DNA of 64,000 bases, from positions 21,369,984 through 21,433,983 of the forward strand of contig NC_092564.1 of assembly GCF_037975245.1 (NCBI RefSeq), written 5' to 3'. The notes under the pieces are model-generated. The model was not told the origin of the DNA. It did not search any database and saw only the letters and a program-made list of their open reading frames with translations. Position 1 is the stretch's first letter. The number at the start of each line of letters is the position of its first letter. The translations under genes and the position numbers were made by a program. This DNA is from Apostichopus japonicus. Its lineage: Eukaryota; Echinodermata; Holothuroidea; Aspidochirotida; Stichopodidae. This document shows positions 36,301 to 51,700 of this stretch, piece by piece.

Positions 36301-38711
36301 ACCTATCAATCGAATGTTCGGTACCGATCAATCGAATGTACGGAATCGATCAATCGAATGTTCGGTACCGATCAATCGAATCTGCGGTACCGATCAATGG
36401 AATATAAATCGAATGGTCGGTATCGATCAATCGAGTGGTCGGTATCGATCAATCGAATGTGCCGTACCGATCAATCAAATGTTCGGTACCGATCAATCGA
36501 AAGGTCGGTACCGATCAATCGAACGTGCGACACCGATCAATCGAATGTTTGGTACCGATCAATCGAATGTGCGATACCGATCTTTCGAATGTTCGGTACC
36601 GATCAATCGAATGTGCGGTAACGATCAATCGAATGTTCGGTAGTGATTAATCGCATGTTCAATACCGATCAATAGAATGTTCGTTACCGATCTTTCGAAT
36701 GTTCGGTAACGATCAATCGAATGTGCAGTACCGATCAATCGAATGTGCGGTACCGATCAATCGAATGCTCGATAACTATTAATCGAATGTGCGGTACCCA
36801 TTATCGAATGTTCGGTACCGATTAATCGAATGATCGGTACCGATCAATGGAATATTCGGTACCGATCAATCAAAAGTGCGGTACCGATCAATCGAATGTT
36901 CGGTACCGATCAATCGAATGTTCGGTACCGATCAATGGAATGAGCGACACCTATCAATCGAATGTGCGGTAGTGATCAATCGAATGTTCGGTACCGATCA
37001 ACCGAATATGCGGTACCGATTAATCGAATGTTTGGTACCGATCACTCGAATGTGCGGTAACGAAGAATCGAATGTGCGACACCGATCAATCGAATGTTCG
37101 ATACCGATCAATCGAATGTGCGACACCGATCAATCGAATGTTCGGTACCGATTAATAGAATATGCAGTAACGATGAATCGAATGTGCGACACCCATCAAT
37201 CGAATGTTCGATACCGATCAATCGAATGTGCGACACCGATCAATCGAATGTTCGGTACCGATTAATAGAATATGCAGTACCGATCAATCGAATGTTCGGT
37301 ACCGATCAATCGAATGTTCGGTACCGATCGTTCGAATGTTCGGTACCGATCAATCGAATGTTCGGTATCGATCAATGGAATGAGCGACACCGATCAATCG
37401 AATGTGCGGTAGTGATCAATCGAATGTTCGGTACCGATTAATAAAAATTGCAGTACCGATCAATCGAATGTTCGGTACCGATCAATGGAATATTCGGTAC
37501 CGATCAATCAAAAGTGCGGTACCGATCAATCGAATGTTCGGTACCGATCGTTCGAATGTTCGGTACCGATCAATCGAATGTTCGGTAACGATCAATCGAA
37601 TGTGCCACACCGATGAATCAAATTTTCGGTACCGATCAATCGAATGTGCGACACCGATCAATCGAATGTTCGGTAACGATGAATCCTATGTGCAGAACCG
37701 ATCAATCGAATGTTCGGTACCAATCAATCGAATGAGCGACACCTATCAATCGAATGTTCGGTACCGATCAATGGAATGTTCGGAATCGATCAATCGAATG
37801 TTCGGTACCGATCAATCGAATCTGCGCTAACGATCAATGGAAAATAAATCGAATGGGCGGTACCGATCAATCGAGTGGTCGGTACCGATCAATCGAACGT
37901 GCGACACCGATCAATCGAATGTGCGGTACCGATCAATCGAATGTGCGATACCGTTCTTTCGAATGTTCGGTACCGATCAATCGAATGTGCGACACCGATC
38001 AATCGAATATGCGGTACCGATCAATTCTATGTGCAGAACCGATCAGTCGAATGTTCGGTACCGATCAATCGAATGTGCGGTACCGATCAATCGAATGTTC
38101 GGTACCGATCGTTCGAATATTCGGTACCGATCAATCGAATGTTCGGTACCGATCAATCGAATGTGCGACACCGATCAATCGAATGTTCGGTACCGATTAA
38201 TAGAATATGCAGTATCGATCAATCGAATGTTCGGTACCAATCAATGGAATATTCGGTACCGATCAATCGAATGTGCGATACCGATCAATCGAATGATCGG
38301 TATCGATCAATCGAATGTTCGGTACCAATCAATCGAATGTGCGACACCTATCAATCGAATGTTCGGTACCGATCAATCGAATGTACGGAATCGATCAATC
38401 GAATGTTCGGTAGCGATCAATCGAATCTGCGGTACCGATCAATGGAATATAAATCGAATGGGCGGTACCGATCAATCGAGTGGTCGGTATCGATCAATCG
38501 AATGTGCCGTACCGATCAATCAAATGTTCGGTACCGATCAATCGAATGGTCGGTACCGATCAATCGAACGTGCGACACCGATCAATCGAATGTTTGGTAC
38601 CGATCAATCGAATGTGCGATACCGATCTTTCGAATGTTCGGTACCGATCAATCGAATGTGCGACACCGATCAATCGAATATGCGGCACCGATCAATCCTA
38701 TGTGCAGAACC
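33376..38711 (+). repeat. HOR B copy 1, 5336 bp
   Basis: Anchored on a unique variant (GATGCACCGAAAG, at 33376, 38712, 44048, 48739, 54996 and 60953). Identity to copy 2 is extremely high; I see only scattered single-base differences such as those near 33602, 33687, 34336 and 34516. It contains an internal duplication of exactly 660 bp (30 monomers), about 34155-34814 and 34815-35474. Confidence 0.93.
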
Positions 38712-41700
38712 GATGCACCGAAAGTTCGGTACCGATCAATCGAATGTGCGGTACCGATCAATCGAATGTTCGGTACCGATCAATCGAATGTGCGACACTT
38801 ATCAATCGAATGTGCGGTACCGATCAATCGAATGTTCGATACCGATCAATCGAATGTGCGACACTTGTAAATCGAATGTTCGGTACCGATCAATCGAATG
38901 TATGGTACCGATCAATCGAGTGGTCGGTACCGATCAATCGAACGTGCGACACCGATCAATCGAATGTTTGGTACCGATCAATCGAATGTGCGGTACCGAT
39001 CAATCGAATATTCGATACCGAACAATATAATGTTCGGTACAGATCAATCGAATGTTCGGAATTGATCAATCAAATGTGCGGTACGGATTAAACGAATCAG
39101 CGGTACCGTTCAATCGAATGTTCGGTACCGGTCAATCAAATGTGCGGTACCGATCAATCCAATGTTTGGTACCGATCAATCGAATGTGCGGTAACGATCA
39201 ATCGAATGTTCGGTAGTGATTAATCGCATGTTCAATACCGATCAATAGAATGTTCGTTACCGATCTTTCGAATGTTCGGTAACGATCAATCGAATGTGCA
39301 GTACCGATCAATCGAATGTGCGGTACCGATCAATCGAATGCTCGATAACTATTAATCGAATGTGCGGTACCCATTATCGAATGTTCGGTACCGATTAATC
39401 GAATGATCGGTACCGATCAATCGAATGTGCGGTACCGATGAATCGAATGTTCGGTACCGATGAATCGAATGTTCGGTACCGATCAATCGAGTGTTCGGTA
39501 CCGATCAATCGAACGTGCGACACCGATCAATCGAATGTTCGGTACCGATTAATAGAAATTGCAGTACCGATCAATCGAATGTTCGGTACCGATCAATGGA
39601 ATATTCGGTACCGATCAATCAAAAGTGCGGTACCGATCAATCGAATGTTCGGTACCGATCAATCGAATGTTCGGTACCGATCAATGGAATGAGCGACACC
39701 TATCAATCGAATGTGCGGTAGTGATCAATCGAATGTTCGGTACCGATCAACCGAATATGCGGTACCGATTAATCGAATGTTTGGTACCGATCACTCGAAT
39801 GTGCGGTAACGAAGAATCGAATGTGCGACACCGATCAATCGAATGTTCGATACCGATCAATCGAATGTGCGACACCGATCAATCGAATGTTCGGTACCGA
39901 TTAATAGAATATGCAGTAACGATGAATCGAATGTGCGACACCCATCAATCGAATGTTCGATACCGATCAATCGAATGTGCGACACCGATCAATCGAATGT
40001 TCGGTACCGATTAATAGAATATGCAGTACCGATCAATCGAATGTTCGGTACCGATCAATCGAATGTTCGGTACCGATCGTTCGAATGTTCGGTACCGATC
40101 AATCGAATGTTCGGTATCGATCAATGGAATGAGCGACACCGATCAATCGAATGTGCGGTAGTGATCAATCAAATGTTCGGTACCGATTAATAAAAATTGC
40201 AGTACCGATCAATCGAATGTTCGGTACCGATCAATGGAATATTCGGTACCGATCAATCAAAAGTGCGGTACCGATCAATCGAATGTTCGGTACCGATCGT
40301 TCGAATGTTCGGTACCGATCAATCGAATGTTCGGTACCGATCAATGGAATGAGCGACACCTATCAATCGAATGTGCGGTAGTGATCAATCGAATGTTCGG
40401 TACCGATCAACCGAATATGCGGTACCGATTAATCGAATGTTTGGTACCGATCACTCGAATGTGCGGTAACGAAAAATCGAATGTGCGACACCGATCAATC
40501 GAATGTTCGATACCGATCAATCGAATGTGCGACACCGATCAATCGAATGTTCGGTACCGATTAATAGAATATGCAGTAACGATGAATCGAATGTGCGACA
40601 CCCATCAATCGAATGTTCGATACCGATCAATCGAATGTGCGACACCGATCAATCGAATGTTCGGTACCGATTAATAGAATATGCAGTACCGATCAATCGA
40701 ATGTTCGGTACCGATCAATCGAATGTTCGGTACCGATCGTTCGAATGTTCGGTACCGATCAATCGAATGTTCGGTATCGATCAATGGAATGAGCGACACC
40801 GATCAATCGAATGTGCGGTAGTGATCAATCGAATGTTCGGTACCGATCAACCGAATGTTTGGTACCAATCAATCGAATGTTTGGTACCGATCAATCGAAT
40901 GTGCGGTAACGATCAATCGAATGTGCCACACCGATGAATCAAATTTTCGGTACCGATCAATCGAATGTGCGACACCGATCAATCGAATGTTCGGTAACGA
41001 TGAATCCTATGTGCAGAACCGATCAATCGAATGTTCGGTACCAATCAATCGAATGAGCGACACCGATCAATCGAATGTTCGGTACCGATCAATCGAATGT
41101 TCGGTACCGATCAATCGAATGTTCGGTACCGATCAATCGAATGAGCGACACCTATCAATCGAATGTGCGGTAGTGATCAATGGAATGAGCGACACCTATC
41201 AATCGAATGTGCGGTAGTGATCAATCGAATGTTCGGTACCGATCAATCGAATATTCGATACCGAACAATATAATGTTCGGTACAGATCAATCGAATGTTC
41301 GGTATTGATCAATCAAATGTGCGGTACCGATCAATCGAAAGTGCGACACCTATCAATCGAATGTGTGACACCGATCAATCGAATGTTCCGTACCGATTAA
41401 TAGAACATGCAGTACCGATCAATCGAATGTTCGATACCGATCAATCGAATGTGCGACACCGATCAATCGAATGTTCGGTACCGATTAATAGAATATGCAG
41501 TATCGATCAATCGAATGTTCGGTACCAATCAATGGAATATTCGGTACCGATCAATCGAATGTGCGATACCGATCAATCGAATGATCGGTATCGATCAATA
41601 ATCGAATGTTCGGTACCAATCAATCGAATGTGCGACACCTATCAATCGAATGTTCGGTACCGATCAATCGAATGTACGGAATCGATCAATCGAATGTTCG

Positions 41701-44047
41701 GTACCGATCAATCGAATCTGCGGTACCGATCAATGGAATATAAATCGAATGGTCGGTATCGATCAATCGAGTGGTCGGTATCGATCAATCGAATGTGCCG
41801 TACCGATCAATCAAATGTTCGGTACCGATCAATCGAAAGGTCGGTACCGATCAATCGAACGTGCGACACCGATCAATCGAATGTTTGGTACCGATCAATC
41901 GAATGTGCGATACCGATCTTTCGAATGTTCGGTACCGATCAATCGAATGTGCGGTAACGATCAATCGAATGTTCGGTAGTGATTAATCGCATGTTCAATA
42001 CCGATCAATAGAATGTTCGTTACCGATCTTTCGAATGTTCGGTAACGATCAATCGAATGTGCAGTACCGATCAATCGAATGTGCGGTACCGATCAATCGA
42101 ATGCTCGATAACTATTAATCGAATGTGCGGTACCCATTATCGAATGTTCGGTACCGATTAATCGAATGATCGGTACCGATCAATGGAATATTCGGTACCG
42201 ATCAATCAAAAGTGCGGTACCGATCAATCGAATGTTCGGTACCGATCAATCGAATGTTCGGTACCGATCAATGGAATGAGCGACACCTATCAATCGAATG
42301 TGCGGTAGTGATCAATCGAATGTTCGGTACCGATCAACCGAATATGCGGTACCGATTAATCGAATGTTTGGTACCGATCACTCGAATGTGCGGTAACGAA
42401 GAATCGAATGTGCGACACCGATCAATCGAATGTTCGATACCGATCAATCGAATGTGCGACACCGATCAATCGAATGTTCGGTACCGATTAATAGAATATG
42501 CAGTAACGATGAATCGAATGTGCGACACCCATCAATCGAATGTTCGATACCGATCAATCGAATGTGCGACACCGATCAATCGAATGTTCGGTACCGATTA
42601 ATAGAATATGCAGTACCGATCAATCGAATGTTCGGTACCGATCAATCGAATGTTCGGTACCGATCGTTCGAATGTTCGGTACCGATCAATCGAATGTTCG
42701 GTATCGATCAATGGAATGAGCGACACCGATCAATCGAATGTGCGGTAGTGATCAATCGAATGTTCGGTACCGATTAATAAAAATTGCAGTACCGATCAAT
42801 CGAATGTTCGGTACCGATCAATGGAATATTCGGTACCGATCAATCAAAAGTGCGGTACCGATCAATCGAATGTTCGGTACCGATCGTTCGAATGTTCGGT
42901 ACCGATCAATCGAATGTTCGGTAACGATCAATCGAATGTGCCACACCGATGAATCAAATTTTCGGTACCGATCAATCGAATGTGCGACACCGATCAATCG
43001 AATGTTCGGTAACGATGAATCCTATGTGCAGAACCGATCAATCGAATGTTCGGTACCAATCAATCGAATGAGCGACACCTATCAATCGAATGTTCGGTAC
43101 CGATCAATGGAATGTTCGGAATCGATCAATCGAATGTTCGGTACCGATCAATCGAATCTGCGCTAACGATCAATGGAAAATAAATCGAATGGGCGGTACC
43201 GATCAATCGAGTGGTCGGTACCGATCAATCGAACGTGCGACACCGATCAATCGAATGTGCGGTACCGATCAATCGAATGTGCGATACCGTTCTTTCGAAT
43301 GTTCGGTACCGATCAATCGAATGTGCGACACCGATCAATCGAATATGCGGTACCGATCAATTCTATGTGCAGAACCGATCAGTCGAATGTTCGGTACCGA
43401 TCAATCGAATGTGCGGTACCGATCAATCGAATGTTCGGTACCGATCGTTCGAATATTCGGTACCGATCAATCGAATGTTCGGTACCGATCAATCGAATGT
43501 GCGACACCGATCAATCGAATGTTCGGTACCGATTAATAGAATATGCAGTATCGATCAATCGAATGTTCGGTACCAATCAATGGAATATTCGGTACCGATC
43601 AATCGAATGTGCGATACCGATCAATCGAATGATCGGTATCGATCAATCGAATGTTCGGTACCAATCAATCGAATGTGCGACACCTATCAATCGAATGTTC
43701 GGTACCGATCAATCGAATGTACGGAATCGATCAATCGAATGTTCGGTAGCGATCAATCGAATCTGCGGTACCGATCAATGGAATATAAATCGAATGGGCG
43801 GTACCGATCAATCGAGTGGTCGGTATCGATCAATCGAATGTGCCGTACCGATCAATCAAATGTTCGGTACCGATCAATCGAATGGTCGGTACCGATCAAT
43901 CGAACGTGCGACACCGATCAATCGAATGTTTGGTACCGATCAATCGAATGTGCGATACCGATCTTTCGAATGTTCGGTACCGATCAATCGAATGTGCGAC
44001 ACCGATCAATCGAATATGCGGCACCGATCAATCCTATGTGCAGAACC
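38712..44047 (+). repeat. HOR B copy 2, 5336 bp
   Basis: Same length and order as copy 1, including the 660-bp internal duplication and both types of half-monomer marker (GGAATATAAATCG and GGAAAATAAATCG). Long stretches read identically to copies 1 and 3. Confidence 0.93.
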
Positions 44048-47000
44048 GATGCACCGAAAGTTCGGTACCGATCAATCGAATGTGCGGTACCGATCAATCG
44101 AATGTTCGGTACCGATCAATCGAATGTGCGACACTTATCAATCGAATGTGCGGTACCGATCAATCGAATGTTCGATACCGATCAATCGAATGTGCGACAC
44201 TTGTAAATCGAATGTTCGGTACCGATCAATCGAATGTATGGTACCGATCAATCGAGTGGTCGGTACCGATCAATCGAACGTGCGACACCGATCAATCGAA
44301 TGTTTGGTACCGATCAATCGAATGTGCGGTACCGATCAATCGAATATTCGATACCGAACAATATAATGTTCGGTACAGATCAATCGAATGTTCGGAATTG
44401 ATCAATCAAATGTGCGGTACGGATTAAACGAATCAGCGGTACCGTTCAATCGAATGTTCGGTACCGGTCAATCAAATGTGCGGTACCGATCAATCCAATG
44501 TTTGGTACCGATCAATCGAATGTGCGGTAACGATCAATCGAATGTTCGGTAGTGATTAATCGCATGTTCAATACCGATCAATAGAATGTTCGTTACCGAT
44601 CTTTCGAATGTTCGGTAACGATCAATCGAATGTGCAGTACCGATCAATCGAATGTGCGGTACCGATCAATCGAATGCTCGATAACTATTAATCGAATGTG
44701 CGGTACCCATTATCGAATGTTCGGTACCGATTAATCGAATGATCGGTACCGATCAATCGAATGTGCGGTACCGATGAATCGAATGTTCGGTACCGATGAA
44801 TCGAATGTTCGGTACCGATCAATCGAGTGTTCGGTACCGATCAATCGAACGTGCGACACCGATCAATCGAATGTTCGGTACCGATTAATAGAAATTGCAG
44901 TACCGATCAATCGAATGTTCGGTACCGATCAATGGAATATTCGGTACCGATCAATCAAAAGTGCGGTACCGATCAATCGAATGTTCGGTACCGATCAATC
45001 GAATGTTCGGTACCGATCAATGGAATGAGCGACACCTATCAATCGAATGTGCGGTAGTGATCAATCGAATGTTCGGTACCGATCAACCGAATATGCGGTA
45101 CCGATTAATCGAATGTTTGGTACCGATCACTCGAATGTGCGGTAACGAAGAATCGAATGTGCGACACCGATCAATCGAATGTTCGATACCGATCAATCGA
45201 ATGTGCGACACCGATCAATCGAATGTTCGGTACCGATTAATAGAATATGCAGTAACGATGAATCGAATGTGCGACACCCATCAATCGAATGTTCGATACC
45301 GATCAATCGAATGTGCGACACCGATCAATCGAATGTTCGGTACCGATTAATAGAATATGCAGTACCGATCAATCGAATGTTCGGTACCGATCAATCGAAT
45401 GTTCGGTACCGATCGATCAATGGAATGAGCGACACCGATCAATCGAATGTGCGGTAGTGATCAATCGAATGTTCGGTACCGATTAATAAAAATTGCAGTA
45501 CCGATCAATCGAATGTGCGGTACCGATGAATCGAATGTTCGGTACCGATCAATCGAATGTGCGACACCGATCAATCGAATGTTCGGTACCGATTAATAGA
45601 ATATGCAGTACCGATCAATCGAATGTTCGGTACCGATCAATGGAATATTCGGTACCGATCAATCAAATGTGCGGTACCGATCAATCGAATGTTCGGTACC
45701 GATCAATCGAATGTTCGGTACCGATCAATCGAATGTTTGGTACCGATCAATCGAATGAGCGACACCTATCAATCGAATGTGCGGTAGTGATCAATGGAAT
45801 GAGCGACACCTATCAATCGAATGTGCGGTAGTGATCAATCGAATGTTCGGTACCGATCAATCGAATATTCGATACCGAACAATATAATGTTCGGTACAGA
45901 TCAATCGAATGTTCGGTATTGATCAATCAAATGTGCGGTACCGATCAATCGAAAGTGCGACACCTATCAATCGAATGTGTGACACCGATCAATCGAATGT
46001 TCCGTACCGATTAATAGAACATGCAGTACCGATCAATCGAATGTTCGATACCGATCAATCGAATGTGCGACACCGATCAATCGAATGTTCGGTACCGATT
46101 AATAGAATATGCAGTATCGATCAATCGAATGTTCGGTACCAATCAATGGAATATTCGGTACCGATCAATCGAATGTGCGATACCGATCAATCGAATGATC
46201 GGTATCGATCAATAATCGAATGTTCGGTACCAATCAATCGAATGTGCGACACCTATCAATCGAATGTTCGGTACCGATCAATCGAATGTACGGAATCGAT
46301 CAATCGAATGTTCGGTACCGATCAATCGAATCTGCGGTACCGATCAATGGAATATAAATCGAATGGTCGGTATCGATCAATCGAGTGGTCGGTATCGATC
46401 AATCGAATGTGCCGTACCGATCAATCAAATGTTCGGTACCGATCAATCGAAAGGTCGGTACCGATCAATCGAACGTGCGACACCGATCAATCGAATGTTT
46501 GGTACCGATCAATCGAATGTGCGATACCGATCTTTCGAATGTTCGGTACCGATCAATCGAATGTGCGGTAACGATCAATCGAATGTTCAGTAGTGATTAA
46601 TCGCATGTTCAATACCGATCAATAGAATGTTCGTTACCGATCTTTCGAATGTTCGGTAACGATCAATCGAATGTGCAGTACCGATCAATCGAATGTGCGG
46701 TACCGATCAATCGAATGCTCGATAACTATTAATCGAATGTGCGGTACCCATTATCGAATGTTCGGTACCGATTAATCGAATGATCGGTACCGATCAATCG
46801 AATGTGCGGTACCGATGAATCGAATGTTCGGTACCGATGAATCGAATGTTCGGTACCGATCAATCGAGTGTTCGGTACCGATCAATCGAACGTGCGACAC
46901 CGATCAATCGAATGTTCGGTACCGATTAATAGAAATTGCAGTACCGATCAATCGAATGTTCGGTACCGATCAATGGAATATTCGGTACCGATCAATCAAA

Positions 47001-48738
47001 AGTGCGGTACCGATCAATCGAATGTTCGGTACCGATCAATCGAATGTTCGGTACCGATCAATGGAATGAGCGACACCTATCAATCGAATGTGCGGTAGTG
47101 ATCAATCGAATGTTCGGTACCGATCAACCGAATATGCGGTACCGATTAATCGAATGTTTGGTACCGATCACTCGAATGTGCGGTAACGAAGAATCGAATG
47201 TGCGACACCGATCAATCGAATGTTCGATACCGATCAATCGAATGTGCGACACCGATCAATCGAATGTTCGGTACCGATTAATAGAATATGCAGTAACGAT
47301 GAATCGAATGTGCGACACCCATCAATCGAATGTTCGATACCGATCAATCGAATGTGCGACACCGATCAATCGAATGTTCGGTACCGATTAATAGAATATG
47401 CAGTACCGATCAATCGAATGTTCGGTACCGATCAATCGAATGTTCGGTACCGATCGTTCGAATGTTCGGTACCGATCAATCGAATGTTCGGTATCGATCA
47501 ATGGAATGAGCGACACCGATCAATCGAATGTGCGGTAGTGATCAATCGAATGTTCGGTACCGATTAATAAAAATTGCAGTACCGATCAATCGAATGTTCG
47601 GTACCGATCAATGGAATATTCGGTACCGATCAATCAAAAGTGCGGTACCGATCAATCGAATGTTCGGTACCGATCGTTCGAATGTTCGGTACCGATCAAT
47701 CGAATGTTCGGTACCGATCAATGGAATGAGCGACACCTATCAATCGAATGTGCGGTAGTTATCAATCGAATGTTCGGTACCGATCAACCGAATATGCGGT
47801 ACCGATTAATCGAATGTTTGGTACCGATCACTCGAATGTGCGGTAACGAAGAATCGAATGTGCGACACCGATCAATCGAATGTTCGATACCGATCAATCG
47901 AATGTGCGACACCGATCAATCGAATGTTCGGTACCGATTAATAGAATATGCAGTAACGATGAATCGAATGTGCGACACCCATCAATCGAATGTTCGATAC
48001 CGATCAATCGAATGTGCGACACCGATCAATCGAATGTTCGGTACCGATTAATAGAATATGCAGTACCGATCAATCGAATGTTCGGTACCGATCAATCGAA
48101 TGTTCGGTACCGATCGTTCGAATGTTCGGTACCGATCAATCGAATGTGCGGTACCGATCAATCGAATGTTCGGTACCGATCGTTCGAATATTCGGTACCG
48201 ATCAATCGAATGTTCGGTACCGATCAATCGAATGTGCGACACCGATCAATCGAATGTTCGGTACCGATTAATAGAATATGCAGTATCGATCAATCGAATG
48301 TTCGGTACCAATCAATGGAATATTCGGTACCGATCAATCGAATGTGCGATACCGATCAATCGAATGATCGGTATCGATCAATCGAATGTTCGGTACCAAT
48401 CAATCGAATGTGCGACACCTATCAATCGAATGTTCGGTACCGATCAATCGAATGTACGGAATCGATCAATCGAATGTTCGGTAGCGATCAATCGAATCTG
48501 CGGTACCGATCAATGGAATATAAATCGAATGGGCGGTACCGATCAATCGAGTGGTCGGTATCGATCAATCGAATGTGCCGTACCGATCAATCAAATGTTC
48601 GGTACCGATCAATCGAATGGTCGGTACCGATCAATCGAACGTGCGACACCGATCAATCGAATGTTTGGTACCGATCAATCAAATGTGCGATACCGATCTT
48701 TCGAATGTTCGGTACCGATCAATCGAATGTGCAGAACC
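44048..48738 (+). repeat. HOR B copy 3, 4691 bp, with deletions
   Basis: This follows copies 1-2 and then jumps: a fused unit GATCGATCAATGG near 45413-45425 and a join to the block that starts at 45909 make the copy shorter than copies 1 and 2. At 48731 a 44-bp (two-monomer) deletion removes the units just before the anchor. Confidence 0.88.
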
Positions 48739-51700
48739 GATGCACCGAAAGTTCGGTACCGATCAATCGAATGTGCGGTACCGATCAATCGAATGTTCGG
48801 TACCGATCAATCGAATGTGCGACACTTATCAATCGAATGTGCGGTACCGATCAATCGAATGTTCGATACCGATCAATCGAATGTGCGACACTTGTAAATC
48901 GAATGTTCGGTACCGATCAATCGAATGTATGGTACCGATCAATCGAGTGGTCGGTACCGATCAATCGAACGTGCGACACCGATCAATCGAATGTTTGGTA
49001 CCGATCAATCGAATGTGCGGTACCGATCAATCGAATATTCGATACCGAACAATATAATGTTCGGTACAGATCAATCGAATGTTCGGAATTGATCAATCAA
49101 ATGTGCGGTACGGATTAAACGAATCAGCGGTACCGTTCAATCGAATGTTCGGTACCGGTCAATCAAATGTGCGGTACCGATCAATCCAATGTTTGGTACC
49201 GATCAATCGAATGTGCGGTAACGATCAATCGAATGTTCGGTAGTGATTAATCGCATGTTCAATACCGATCAATAGAATGTTCGTTACCGATCTTTCGAAT
49301 GTTCGGTAACGATCAATCGAATGTGCAGTACCGATCAATCGAATGTGCGGTACCGATCAATCGAATGCTCGATAACTATTAATCGAATGTGCGGTACCCA
49401 TTATCGAATGTTCGGTACCGATTAATCGAATGATCGGTACCGATCAATCGAATGTGCGGTACCGATGAATCGAATGTTCGGTACCGATGAATCGAATGTT
49501 CGGTACCGATCAATCGAGTGTTCGGTACCGATCAATCGAACGTGCGACACCGATCAATCGAATGTTCGGTACCGATTAATAGAAATTGCAGTACCGATCA
49601 ATCGAATGTTCGGTACCGATCAATGGAATATTCGGTACCGATCAATCAAAAGTGCGGTACCGATCAATCGAATGTTCGGTACCGATCAATCGAATGTTCG
49701 GTACCGATCAATGGAATGAGCGACACCTATCAATCGAATGTGCGGTAGTGATCAATCGAATGTTCGGTACCGATCAACCGAATATGCGGTACCGATTAAT
49801 CGAATGTTTGGTACCGATCACTCGAATGTGCGGTAACGAAGAATCGAATGTGCGACACCGATCAATCGAATGTTCGATACCGATCAATCGAATGTGCGAC
49901 ACCGATCAATCGAATGTTCGGTACCGATTAATAGAATATGCAGTAACGATGAATCGAATGTGCGACACCCATCAATCGAATGTTCGATACCGATCAATCG
50001 AATGTGCGACACCGATCAATCGAATGTTCGGTACCGATTAATAGAATATGCAGTACCGATCAATCGAATGTTCGGTACCGATCAATCGAATGTTCGGTAC
50101 CGATCGTTCGAATGTTCGGTACCGATCAATCGAATGTTCGGTATCGATCAATGGAATGAGCGACACCGATCAATCGAATGTGCGGTAGTGATCAATCGAA
50201 TGTTCGGTACCGATTAATAAAAATTGGTGTACCGATCAATCGAATGTTCGGTACCGATCAATGGAATATTCGGTACCGATCAATCAAAAGTGCGGTAACG
50301 ATCAATCGAATGTTCGGTACCGATCGTTCGAATGTTCGGTACCGATCAATCGAATGTTCGGTACCGATCAATGGAATGAGCGACACCTATCAATCGAATG
50401 TGCGGTAGTGATCAATCGAATGTTCGGTACCGATCAACCGAATATGCGGTACCGATTAATCGAATGTTCGGTACCGATTAATAGAATATGCAGTACCGAT
50501 CAATCGAATGTTCGGTACCGATCAATCGAATGTTCGGTACCGATCAATCGAATGTGCGACACCGATCAATCGAATGTTCGGTACCGATTAATAGAATATG
50601 CAGTACCGATCAATCGAATGTTCGGTACCGATCAATCGAATGTTCGGTACCGATCGTTCGAATGTTCGGTACCGATCAATCGAATGTTCGGTATCGATCA
50701 ATGGAATGAGCGACACCGATCAATCGAATGTGCGGTAGTGATCAATCGAATGTTCGGTACCGATTAATAAAAATTGCAGTACCGATCAATCGAATGTTCG
50801 GTACCGATCAATGGAATATTCGGTACCGATCAATCAAAAGTGCGGTAACGATCAATCGAATGTTCGGTACCGATCGTTCGAATGTTCGGTACCGATCAAT
50901 CGAATGTTCGGTACCGATCAATGGAATGAGCGACACCTATCAATCGAATGTGCGGTAGTGATCAATCGAATGTTCGGTACCGATCAACCGAATATGCGGT
51001 ACCGATTAATCGAATGTTTGGTACCGATCACTCGAATGTGCGGTAACGAAGAATCGAATGTGCGACACCGATCAATCGAATGTTCGATACCGATCAATCG
51101 AATGTGCGACACCGATCAATCGAATGTTCGGTACCGATTAATAGAATATGCAGTAACGATGAATCGAATGTGCGACACCCATCAATCGAATGTTCGATAC
51201 CGATCAATCGAATGTGCGACACCGATCAATCGAATGTTCGGTACCGATTAATAGAATATGCAGTACCGATCAATCGAATGTTCGGTACCGATCAATCGAA
51301 TGTTCGGTACCGATCGTTCGAATGTTCGGTACCGATCAATCGAATGTTCGGTATCGATCAATGGAATGAGCGACACCGATCAATCGAATGTGCGGTAGTG
51401 ATCAATCGAATGTTCGGTACCGATCAACCGAATGTTTGGTACCAATCAATCGAATGTTTGGTACCGATCAATCGAATGTGCGGTAACGATCAATCGAATG
51501 TGCCACACCGATGAATCAAATTTTCGGTACCGATTAATCGAATGTGCGACACCGATCAATCGAATGTTCGGTAACGATGAATCCTATGTGCAGAACCGAT
51601 CAATCGAATGTTCGGTACCAATCAATCGACTGAGCGACACCTATCAATCGAATGTTCGGTACCGATCAATGGAATGTTCGGAATCGATCAATCGAATGTT